From Sulfurimonas sp. (GTDB taxonomy: Bacteria > Campylobacterota > Campylobacteria > Campylobacterales > Sulfurimonadaceae): DNA of 6,884 nucleotides. The notes under the pieces were generated by a model, which was not told where the DNA came from, made no database searches, and was given only the letters and a program-made list of their open reading frames with translations. Numbering within the stretch: position 1 is the first letter of the stretch; every line of letters starts with the position of its first letter. The stretch covers positions 1 to 6,884 of the forward strand of contig DAOVJL010000066.1 in the NCBI GenBank assembly GCA_030673275.1, given 5' to 3'. Of this stretch, positions 1 through 6,045 are shown piece after piece. The translations under genes were made by a program, and so were the position numbers.

Positions 1-582
1 AAAGGTCTTCTTTGTATAACTAAACCTTGGCCTGCGATGATTAGAAATGTTTGGGGAGATCCAGATAGATTTAAAAAATCATACTTTGGTGATTGTAAAA
101 AAGATGGAGAGCCAGTTTATTTTTCAGGTGACGGTGCGATGGTTGATGAGAAAGGCTACATTACAATTACTGGCCGTACTGATGATGTTATGAACGTATC
201 TGGGCATCGTATCGGTTCTGCTGAAGTTGAAGCGAGCATCGGAAATGCAGAGTTTGTTGCAGAATCTGCTGTTGTATCTGAACCGCATGACATTAAAGGT
301 GAATCACTTTGTGCTTTTGTTATTTTAAATCTTACAGAGCATGCTGGATTTGATGAAATGGCAAAAGAGATAAATAACATTATAAAAAATGAGGTGGGTG
401 CATTTGCTAAATGTGACCGTTTTGTGTTTGTTCCGGGACTTCCAAAAACTCGTTCTGGAAAAATTATGCGTCGTATTCTTCGTCTTATTGCAGTTGGAGA
501 AGAGATTACTCAGGATATCTCAACACTTGAAGACCCAAGTGTAGTTCAAGCTATTATCCAAGCAACAAAAGAGCAAAGCTAG
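1..582 (+). CDS. acs: Acetyl-CoA synthetase, C-terminal part (5' end outside window)
   Basis: AMP-forming acetate:CoA ligase, which makes acetyl-CoA from acetate, ATP and CoA through an acetyl-adenylate in the cytoplasm. The frame is open from base 1, and about 193 C-terminal residues of a protein usually near 650 are present. The visible ATG at 37 is internal, because the codons before it (ITKPWPAM) match the family. Seen in order: YFSGDGA (end of the large adenylation domain), the hinge motif GRTDDV, the [11 protein letters not shown] segment that starts the mobile C-terminal domain, and [14 protein letters not shown]. The lysine of that last motif (codon 460-462) corresponds to the catalytic lysine that is reversibly acetylated in Salmonella Acs. 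The tail STLEDPSVV is also typical of bacterial Acs. The gene is followed 8 bases later by a SEC-C protein on the same strand, probably cotranscribed. No terminator is visible after it. Confidence 0.96.
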   Translation, partial: KGLLCITKPWPAMIRNVWGDPDRFKKSYFGDCKKDGEPVYFSGDGAMVDEKGYITITGRTDDVMNVSGHRIGSAEVEASIGNAEFVAESAVVSEPHDIKGESLCAFVILNLTEHAGFDEMAKEINNIIKNEVGAFAKCDRFVFVPGLPKTRSGKIMRRILRLIAVGEEITQDISTLEDPSVVQAIIQATKEQS

Positions 583-590
583 AAAAATTT

Positions 591-935
591 ATGACACCAA
601 AAGAGCTTATGATAAGCAGATATGATGCCTTTATAAGAAAAGATTGGGATTATCTTGCAAAAACATCTCTAAATCAAACCATAGAGGAATTGCGTAATTC
701 AGTTCCTCTACAATGGCTAAAACTAGATGTGCTAGATGCTTACGAATCTATAGTTGAATTCAAAGCATATTATCGTGAAAAAAATATTATTAAAGTGCTT
801 CATGAAAAAAGTAACTTTATTTTTGAAGACGGCAATTGGCTATATGAAAGTGGAGAATTTTATAACTCTAAAATTGAAAGAAATGGAAGTTGTCCATGTG
901 GGAGTGGCAAAAAATTTAAAAAGTGTTGCGGATAA
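591..935 (+). CDS. YchJ-like SEC-C zinc-motif protein lacking the N-terminal SEC-C
   Basis: A small protein of 114 residues and unknown biochemical role. The C-terminal motif CPCGSGKKFKKCC (Cys101, Cys103, Cys112, Cys113) is a SEC-C zinc-binding motif like that at the end of SecA. The rest resembles the NTF2-like middle domain of E. coli YchJ (UPF0225): PKELMISRYDAF near the start parallels PEHLMRSRYCAF of YchJ, and an aromatic FEDGNWLYESGEF stretch precedes the zinc motif. E. coli YchJ has a second SEC-C at its N-terminus; here none is coded, and the sequence upstream in this frame lies inside acs without a CxC motif. I chose the ATG at 591 because the YchJ similarity begins within three residues of it; the in-frame ATG at 609 would cut the conserved block. 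The ribosome site is weak (AGAAAAA), so coupling to acs translation is likely. The gene converges on the kinase gene with 18 bases between them. Confidence 0.85.
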   Translation: MTPKELMISRYDAFIRKDWDYLAKTSLNQTIEELRNSVPLQWLKLDVLDAYESIVEFKAYYREKNIIKVLHEKSNFIFEDGNWLYESGEFYNSKIERNGSCPCGSGKKFKKCCG

Positions 936-953
936 ATTAATTTACTTGTAGAA

Positions 954-2096
954 CTACTTTAATGGTAATTTTATGGTAAATACAACTCCATCTTCTATAT
1001 TTTCTGCAGTAACTTTACCTGAGTCTAAATCCTCTATAATTTGCTTCGTCATTGACAGACCAATTCCGCTTCCTCTATCTCCCTTGGTTGTAAAAAATTG
1101 GTCAAAAATCTTATCTATATTTTCCTCTGGAATTTGACCGGCATAATTTGTGATAGTTACGATTCCATACTCACCATCACTATCGCATTCTACATATATA
1201 TCTTTATTATCAGAACTATTTTCTATAATTGCATCTGCTGCATTTGCTATTATATTTATTAATGCTTGTTTATACATATTTTCATAACCAAACACTTCTA
1301 TATCGCGTTCATTTTTAGAGTGTAAATTAATAACTATATTGTTTTCAATAAAATTTTTTGAAAAAAGATTAATCAATTCATAACTACTTTGCATTAATGA
1401 AAATTTAGTTTTTTCTTTATCTGGTTTAAAAAAGTTTTTAAAATTATGCATAGTACTAATCATAAATTCTATCTGTTTTTCAATTGTTTCTAAATTATTT
1501 ATTACCGCTTCATCAGGGGTGTCTTTAAGCAGTTCTTTTATCTTAGTGTCTGCTGTGCTCATTGAAATAGCTGAGAGCGGTTGCTTCCATTGGTGAGAGA
1601 TTGACGCAAGCATCTCTCCAACAGAAGCCATTTTTGACTGTTGTGAATTAAACAGCTTAAGTCTTTTATGCTCTTGCAGTAAATAATCAAGCTGTTCTTT
1701 TATACGTTCTTGTATTACAAAATTTTGAAGATGCGTTTTTACACGAATAAAAAGTTCTCTCTTATGAAAAGGTTTTGTAATATAATCAATACCACCACAA
1801 TTGAAGCCTTTAACTAAATCATCTATATTATTTCTTGCAGTTACAAATATAACAGGAATATCACTATATAAAATATCATCTTTTAAAATTTTACACACCT
1901 CATAACCATCCATCTCCGGCATTGTTACATCTAAAAGTACAAGGCTTGGTTTTTGATTTTTTATTATTCTAAGCGCTTCTTTTCCACTCTTAGCAAAAGA
2001 GAGTGCAGAACCAAGTGGTTTTAAAACATTTGATGCAACTTGAATATTTTCACTTACATCATCTACTATTAATATTACTCTGTCAGAAAGATTCAT
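954..2096 (-). CDS. Soluble response regulator-histidine kinase (REC-HisKA-HATPase)
   Basis: Cytoplasmic signalling protein of 380 residues with no membrane segment and no sensor domain other than the receiver. Residues 6-124 form a receiver domain: Asp12 and Asp13, phosphoacceptor Asp56 in LLDVTMPEMDG, Thr86 and Lys108 in DYITKPF. A coiled-coil-like stretch (125-155) leads to the dimerisation/phosphotransfer helix with SISHQWKQPL, where His168 is the phosphorylation site. The ATPase domain has an N-box NIIANAADAI (Asn281, Asn285), an F-box FDQFFTTK (331-338) and a G2 box GSGIGLSMT (342-350). The G1 box is abnormal: Asn317-Tyr-Ala-Gly-Gln-Ile replaces the usual Asp-Asn-Gly-x-Gly-Ile. Phosphorylation of the receiver by another kinase may control the kinase half, but neither the input nor a cognate regulator is encoded nearby. 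The start is supported by GAGGGG five bases before the ATG. The gene has its own promoter candidate and is not in an obvious operon. Confidence 0.95.
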   Translation of the reverse strand: MNLSDRVILIVDDVSENIQVASNVLKPLGSALSFAKSGKEALRIIKNQKPSLVLLDVTMPEMDGYEVCKILKDDILYSDIPVIFVTARNNIDDLVKGFNCGGIDYITKPFHKRELFIRVKTHLQNFVIQERIKEQLDYLLQEHKRLKLFNSQQSKMASVGEMLASISHQWKQPLSAISMSTADTKIKELLKDTPDEAVINNLETIEKQIEFMISTMHNFKNFFKPDKEKTKFSLMQSSYELINLFSKNFIENNIVINLHSKNERDIEVFGYENMYKQALINIIANAADAIIENSSDNKDIYVECDSDGEYGIVTITNYAGQIPEENIDKIFDQFFTTKGDRGSGIGLSMTKQIIEDLDSGKVTAENIEDGVVFTIKLPLK

Positions 2097-2121
2097 AAAT
2101 ACCCCTCACATCACATTTAAT

Positions 2122-2127
2122 ACTATA
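2122..2127 (-). promoter_or_regulatory. Probable -10 box for the REC-histidine kinase gene
   Basis: On the minus strand TATAGT lies 25 bases before the kinase ATG, behind a run of A and T (TTTTATATTAAAATATG), which is how sigma-70 promoters of Campylobacterota usually look when no -35 box is present. Transcription would start near 2115 and give a leader of about 18 bases that includes the GAGGGG ribosome site. This is judged from sequence alone. Confidence 0.4.
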
Positions 2128-2250
2128 ACATATTTTAATATAAAATCAATTAAAATAATAAGATGAATAAAACTCATAATTATGATTTTTTAAATACATA
2201 CCCAGCTGAATTATCTCCTGAATTTCAACCTGAAGGAGCTTGTTTTTTTA

Positions 2251-2679
2251 TCAAACTTCCTGCTTAATAGCCTTTAAAAAAACAAAACTTTTTTTTATAA
2301 AACCATTTTTTTTATAAAATCTATGGGCATCTTCTCTCTCAAATCCAGAAGATAAAACTATATTCTCACACATACCCATTTTTGCATAATCATGAAGATA
2401 ATCAAGCATCATTTTTCCATATTTTTTATCCCTGTACTTTTCATCAGTCACTAGTTCATATATATAAAGATGTCTTTTATGATAAAGATTTGTAGAAACA
2501 GCAACACCTGCATAAGTTATAAGTACTTCTCCATCCATAATCCCTAACATCTTATAGTCCATGTCTCTCATATCATATATCAAATCCTCAAACTCCTTGT
2601 ATGATAAAGAAGTACGAAGCTGAGAAACTACCTCATAAGCTGTTAACAGTTCTTTTAAATCTAATTCTCTTATTTGCAT
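2251..2679 (-). CDS. GNAT-family N-acetyltransferase
   Basis: A 142-residue protein that should transfer an acyl group, usually acetyl from acetyl-CoA, to an amine. The substrate cannot be told from the sequence. The GNAT order is visible: beta strand IYELVTDEKYR, then the acetyl-CoA pyrophosphate loop RDKKYGKMM (residues 83-91, an R-x-x-K-x-G form of the usual R/Q-x-x-G-x-G/A), then a helix, and the C-terminal motif B, FYKKNGF (121-127). The length fits a complete single-domain GNAT. The start is the ATG at 2679, because the first residues (MQIRELDLKEL) look like a usual GNAT first strand and helix; the ribosome site is poor. The gene is divergent from mqo, with only 63 bases for both promoters, and is separated from the kinase gene downstream by 154 bases. 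No functional link to either neighbour is evident. Confidence 0.87.
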   Translation of the reverse strand: MQIRELDLKELLTAYEVVSQLRTSLSYKEFEDLIYDMRDMDYKMLGIMDGEVLITYAGVAVSTNLYHKRHLYIYELVTDEKYRDKKYGKMMLDYLHDYAKMGMCENIVLSSGFEREDAHRFYKKNGFIKKSFVFLKAIKQEV

Positions 2680-2689
2680 AAGATATTTT

Positions 2690-2706
2690 ATTATAAATAA
2701 GTTATA
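2690..2706 (-). promoter_or_regulatory. Candidate minus-strand -10 boxes for the GNAT gene
   Basis: Two overlapping possibilities lie in the divergent gap: TATAAC at 2706-2701 and TATAAT at 2695-2690, read on the minus strand. The first would leave a leader of about 15 bases and the second an almost leaderless transcript. The first shares its bases with the mqo -10 box on the other strand, so the two promoters would compete for RNA polymerase. The call is weak. Confidence 0.3.
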
Positions 2707-2712
2707 ATCCGC
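2703..2712 (+). promoter_or_regulatory. -10 region of the mqo promoter (TATAATCCGC)
   Basis: A perfect TATAAT at 2703-2708 is followed by CCGC and preceded by an AT-rich run without a clear -35 box. Transcription would start near 2715-2717 and give a leader of about 27 bases. This leader holds the AGGAAA ribosome site at 2730-2735, 7 bases before the mqo ATG. The same ten bases recur at the ABC-F promoter (4269-4278). Confidence 0.65.
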
Positions 2713-2742
2713 ATAAATATTTTATTTACAGGAAAATTTCAA

Positions 2743-4242
2743 ATGGCTACAAAAAACTTTGAGGTAATTATTGTAGGAGCTGGCATATCTGGTGCAGCTC
2801 TAGCATATGAACTTGCAAGATATACTGATATAAACTCAATCGGTATTATTGAAAAATATGAAGACATAGCAACTCTAAATTCTAGTGGTACGAGTAATTC
2901 TCAAACAATACATGTGGGTGATATTGAGACTAACTACACTCTAGAAAAAGCAGCCGTTACAAAACGTACGGCAAAGATGGTTGAAAAGTATTGTCTGCAA
3001 TACAATTACCAAAATGAAATAATCTTCTCACACCAGAAGATGGCTCTGGGTGTTGGTAAAAAAGAGGTTGAATTTTTACTGCATCGCTATGAAGAGTTTT
3101 CAGAACTTTTTCCATATTTAGAAGTCTGGAATAAAGAGAAACTAAAAGAGCTAGAGCCTCGTGTAGTATTTGATGAAGATGGTAATGAAAGAGCAGAAAA
3201 AATAGTGGGTATCGGTGCAAGAGGTGAATGGACAACAGTTGATTTTGGAAAGATGTCAAAATCATTAATTCAAAATGCCAAAAATGAGAAAGATACTAAG
3301 GTAGAACTATTTCTAAATACAGAAGTTTTAAATATTGAAAAAAGTAAAAAACGTGGTTACGTTGTAAAAACAGAAGAAGATACATATTATGCTGACTTTG
3401 TTGTTGTAGACGCTGGTGCTCACTCTCTATTTTTAGCCCATAAAATGGGCTTTGGTCTAGAACTTGGATGTTTACCTGTAGCTGGTAGTTTTTACATGAC
3501 AAACCAAAAACTTTTAAATGGTAAAGTCTACATGATACAAAATCCAAAACTTCCATTTGCAGCCCTTCACGGAGACCCTGACGTACTAGCTGATGGGAAT
3601 ACTCGTTTTGGTCCAACTGCTTTAATGTTACCAAAATTAGAACGCTATAAGAGTGGTACATATCTGGACTTCTGGAAGACTCTTCGTTTTGATTCTAAGA
3701 TTGCGACAGCACTATGGAAACTTTTAAGAGAAAGTGATATCCGTAGTTATATCTTTAGAAATTTTCTTTTTGAAATTCCATTTTTCAACAAACGTCTATT
3801 TTTAAAAGATGCTCAAAAAATTGTACCTGGTCTTAAACTTGATGAATTTGAGTATGCTAAAGGTTTCGGTGGTGTTCGTCCTCAAGTATTGGATAAAGAC
3901 AAACAAAAACTAATGCTTGGTGAAGCTTCTATATTTACCGGCGAAGGTTTAATTTTTAATATGACACCATCACCCGGTGCAACATCATGTCTAGGAAATG
4001 CAGAGAGAGACTTAAGATATATTGTTCAATATCTTGGAAAGAATTTTGACCAAGATAAATTTAATGATGAATTAATTGAAGGTGATTACTGTGTACTTCC
4101 AGAGCCAATAGCATCACAAAAAGCTATGGTTAACCTTATTCGTGCAGAAATTGCTAGAACTGAAGAGAAATATATGAAAAATATCGTTAAAGGTAAACCA
4201 GATGAAGACTTCTGGGATAAACCAAGTTCTAAATTAAAGTAA
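2743..4242 (+). CDS. mqo: Malate:quinone oxidoreductase (FAD-dependent)
   Basis: Peripheral membrane flavoenzyme that oxidises malate to oxaloacetate and passes the electrons to the quinone pool, replacing or supplementing NAD-linked malate dehydrogenase. The N-terminus has the FAD-binding Rossmann motif VGAGISG (GxGxxG at residues 12-17), with Glu37 in IIEK for the ribose. Further blocks match Helicobacter pylori Mqo as I recall it: NSQTIHVG (52-59) after a Ser/Thr-rich turn, LGCLPVAGSFY, QNPKLPFAALHGDPD, the GFGGVRPQV segment (374-382) and FNMTPSPGATSC (405-416) near the flavin. There is no signal peptide or membrane helix. With 499 residues it is about 40-50 longer than the Helicobacter enzyme, the extra part being a charged tail after residue 450. 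AGGAAA lies 7 bases before the ATG. The gene is monocistronic by layout, with its own promoter and another promoter behind it. A related L-2-hydroxyacid dehydrogenase is less likely given the blockwise match. Confidence 0.94.
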   Translation: MATKNFEVIIVGAGISGAALAYELARYTDINSIGIIEKYEDIATLNSSGTSNSQTIHVGDIETNYTLEKAAVTKRTAKMVEKYCLQYNYQNEIIFSHQKMALGVGKKEVEFLLHRYEEFSELFPYLEVWNKEKLKELEPRVVFDEDGNERAEKIVGIGARGEWTTVDFGKMSKSLIQNAKNEKDTKVELFLNTEVLNIEKSKKRGYVVKTEEDTYYADFVVVDAGAHSLFLAHKMGFGLELGCLPVAGSFYMTNQKLLNGKVYMIQNPKLPFAALHGDPDVLADGNTRFGPTALMLPKLERYKSGTYLDFWKTLRFDSKIATALWKLLRESDIRSYIFRNFLFEIPFFNKRLFLKDAQKIVPGLKLDEFEYAKGFGGVRPQVLDKDKQKLMLGEASIFTGEGLIFNMTPSPGATSCLGNAERDLRYIVQYLGKNFDQDKFNDELIEGDYCVLPEPIASQKAMVNLIRAEIARTEEKYMKNIVKGKPDEDFWDKPSSKLK

Positions 4243-4268
4243 TAAACAGGCTTTAAATAACTTTTAGA

Positions 4269-4278
4269 TATAATCCGC
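4269..4278 (+). promoter_or_regulatory. -10 region of the ABC-F operon promoter (TATAATCCGC)
   Basis: TATAAT at 4269-4274 followed by CCGC is identical over ten bases to the mqo promoter. No -35 box is clear. A start near 4281-4283 would give an unusually long leader of about 155 bases before the ABC-F ATG at 4438, while the mqo leader is only about 27 bases. The box lies 27 bases after the mqo stop codon, before any terminator-like structure. Confidence 0.6.
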
Positions 4279-4294
4279 GAAAAATAGCTGAAGC

Positions 4295-4416
4295 GGTCTG
4301 CGAAGCAGAATTTTCTTTAGTAAAATAATAGGCATACTCATCACTAATTATTTTTGCCAAAAGCAAAGCTTTAGTGACTGAATATTATTTTAGTTTTACT
4401 GAAATAATACGAGACC
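4295..4416 (+). repeat. 122-base imperfect palindrome forming the leader of the ABC-F gene
   Basis: The two halves pair in register around a centre near 4359: GGTCT 4295-4299 with AGACC 4412-4416; TTTAGTAAAA 4316-4325 with TTTTACTGAA 4394-4403 (one G-T pair); TCACTAA 4341-4347 with TTAGTGA 4371-4377, extended by TCA 4338-4340 with TGA 4379-4381 across a one-base bulge; and TTTGC 4353-4357 with GCAAA 4363-4367 around a CAAAA loop. Almost the whole of the 195 bases between mqo and the ABC-F gene is therefore self-complementary. The structure ends 8 bases before the AGGAAA ribosome site (4424-4429). It could be a cis-acting leader RNA or a short palindromic element inserted between promoter and gene. 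I do not recognise it as a named RNA family, and it contains no ATG. Confidence 0.6.
4297..4318 (+). terminator. Small hairpin with T-rich tail: mqo terminator or leader attenuator
   Basis: TCTGC-GAA-GCAGA (4297-4309) is a perfect five-pair stem closed by the very stable GCGAAGC mini-loop, followed by ATTTTCTTT (4310-4318). It lies 54 bases after the mqo stop but also about 15 bases after the expected start of the ABC-F transcript. It could therefore end mqo transcripts, attenuate the downstream operon, or both. The stem is short and the T run is interrupted, so strength is uncertain. Its left arm overlaps the outer arm GGTCT of the long palindrome, so the two cannot form together. Confidence 0.4.
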
Positions 4417-4437
4417 TAATAGTAGGAAATAATAACA

Positions 4438-6045
4438 ATGGTAAATGTAAATAATTTAATTATGCGCTTTGGAAATAGAGTTCTATTTCAAGACATAAAC
4501 CTCAAACTAGACCGTCATAAAAGATATGGACTAATCGGTGCTAACGGTGCTGGAAAAACTACTTTTTTAAAGATTCTTTCTGGCGAGATTAATGAATACG
4601 AGGGTGATGTTATCATCCCTAAAGCTAACAAAGTTGGTGTTTTAGGTCAGAATCAGTATGCTTTTGAAGATTACACAATTATGGATGCTGTTCTTTTTGG
4701 TAACAAAAGACTATATGATGCAATCAAAGAGAAAGAGGAGTTATACGCTACCGGTGACTTCGAAGATGATGCTGTAAACAATCGTCTTGCAGACTTAGAA
4801 GTAATCTGCGTAGAAGAAGACCCAACTTACGAATATGATGTAAATATCGCTAAGATTCTTGAAAATGTAGGTATACCTGCAGATCAGCATCAAAATCTAA
4901 TGAGCACACTAGACTCTGCAGATAAGTTCAAAGTTTTATTGGCACAGGTTTTATATCCAAAACCAGATGTTCTGTTTCTTGATGAACCTACGAATAATCA
5001 AGATATTGAAACTATTAGCTGGTTAGAAAATGAGCTTCAAAGACATGAGGGTACACTGGTTGTTATCTCTCACGATAGACACTTTTTAAATGCTGTTGTA
5101 ACTAACATACTTGATGTTGATTATCAAAAAATTCGTGAATTTACCGGTACATATGATGACTGGTATATTGCTGCTAATGTTATCGCGAAGCAAATGGAAC
5201 TTGATAATGCTAAAAAATCAAAAGAAAAAGATGAACTAGAAGCTTTCGTTAGAAGATTCTCTGCGAATGCTTCTAAAGCAAAACAAGCAACTTCAAGACA
5301 AAGAAAACTTGATAAACTAGTGATTGAAGATATAAAACCATCATCTCGCCGTGATCCAAGTATCGTTTTTAAAGCAAAGAGAGTTATGGGTGACGAAGCA
5401 CTAAATATTGTCGGTGTAAACCACACTTATGATGATGGAAATGAAGTTTTAAAAGATATAAATCTAAAATTTGACCCAAATGAAAAAGTTGCACTTATCG
5501 GACCAAATGGGGCTGGTAAAACAACTCTTCTTAAAATCATCATGGAAGAGATGAAACCAGATTCTGGTGAAGTTAATTGGGGTGCTACTATTGAGAACTC
5601 TTACTTCCCACAAGATACTGCAGATACAATTAGTGGAGATGGTACTCTTTATGATTGGTTAAGAGCATTTGACCCTAAACGCGATATTGCAGAGATTAGA
5701 AACTGTTTAGGTCGTATGCTATTTAATGGTGAACAGCAAGAAAAATCAGTTGTAAGTATCTCTGGTGGTGAAAAACATAGAATGATGCTTAGTAAAATGA
5801 TGCTGGAGGGTGGAAACTTTCTAATTTTAGATGAGCCTTCAAATCACCTTGATCTTGAGGCGATCGTTGCACTTGGTGAAGCACTTTTAAGCTTCAAAGG
5901 AAATGTTATCTGTGTATCTCATGACCGTGAGTTACTTGACGCATTCGCAAGTCGTATTATTGAGATTCATGCAGATGGCAGTGTGACTGACTTCAAAGGT
6001 ACTTATGAAGAGTATGCTGAGGCTAAAGCAAATGGAAAAGTATAG
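4438..6045 (+). CDS. ybiT: ABC-F family ATPase, YbiT type
   Basis: Soluble protein of 535 residues with two ATP-binding cassettes and no membrane domain. ABC-F proteins bind the ribosomal E site and act on translation. Domain 1: Walker A GANGAGKTT (34-42), Walker B LFLDEPTNN with catalytic Glu183, and H-loop His212. Domain 2: Walker A GPNGAGKTT (355-363), canonical signature SGGE (442-445), Walker B LILDEPSNH with Glu466, and His495. The interdomain linker (about 240-330) contains RRFSANASKAKQATSR (272-287), almost the same as in E. coli YbiT, and its length matches that protein (530). The domain-1 signature is degenerate (MSTLDSADKFK, 155-165), and Gln188 replaces the usual Leu of the D-loop. 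The start has AGGAAA 8 bases upstream. The long leader suggests regulation. The 3' end overlaps the next gene, so the two are probably cotranscribed. A drug-resistance ABC-F is less likely, since the linker is the housekeeping YbiT kind. Confidence 0.94.
   Translation: MVNVNNLIMRFGNRVLFQDINLKLDRHKRYGLIGANGAGKTTFLKILSGEINEYEGDVIIPKANKVGVLGQNQYAFEDYTIMDAVLFGNKRLYDAIKEKEELYATGDFEDDAVNNRLADLEVICVEEDPTYEYDVNIAKILENVGIPADQHQNLMSTLDSADKFKVLLAQVLYPKPDVLFLDEPTNNQDIETISWLENELQRHEGTLVVISHDRHFLNAVVTNILDVDYQKIREFTGTYDDWYIAANVIAKQMELDNAKKSKEKDELEAFVRRFSANASKAKQATSRQRKLDKLVIEDIKPSSRRDPSIVFKAKRVMGDEALNIVGVNHTYDDGNEVLKDINLKFDPNEKVALIGPNGAGKTTLLKIIMEEMKPDSGEVNWGATIENSYFPQDTADTISGDGTLYDWLRAFDPKRDIAEIRNCLGRMLFNGEQQEKSVVSISGGEKHRMMLSKMMLEGGNFLILDEPSNHLDLEAIVALGEALLSFKGNVICVSHDRELLDAFASRIIEIHADGSVTDFKGTYEEYAEAKANGKV

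Noticed and set aside
156..380. Minus-strand open frame of 74 codons inside acs
   Set aside because: It is antisense to clearly conserved Acs motifs, has no recognisable motif and no ribosome site.
754..951. Plus-strand frame overlapping the YchJ-like gene
   Set aside because: It is out of frame with the SEC-C protein, is low-complexity Lys/Leu-rich, and matches nothing; it is a shadow of AT-rich coding DNA.
2215..2250. Possible terminator CTCCT...AGGAG followed by a T run
   Set aside because: Only five pairs with a 14-base loop; it would work on the plus strand, but both neighbouring genes are on the minus strand, where the stem has no T run after it.
2957..3661. Two minus-strand frames (2957-3265 and 3296-3661) inside mqo
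   Set aside because: Both lie wholly antisense to conserved Mqo blocks and are rich in Leu, His and Gln as expected from the reverse complement.
4374..4454. GTG-initiated upstream frame in the ABC-F leader (possible leader peptide)
   Set aside because: No ribosome site, and the frame runs through the real start codon; no ATG frame exists anywhere in the leader.
5124..5426. Minus-strand frame inside the ABC-F gene
   Set aside because: It is antisense to the conserved linker and Ser/Phe-rich; no ribosome site.
6005..6031. Earlier start codons (6005, 6014) for the DUF5718-type gene
   Set aside because: They would add residues copied from the end of the ABC-F frame without conservation; the ATG at 6032 has the better placed GAGG.
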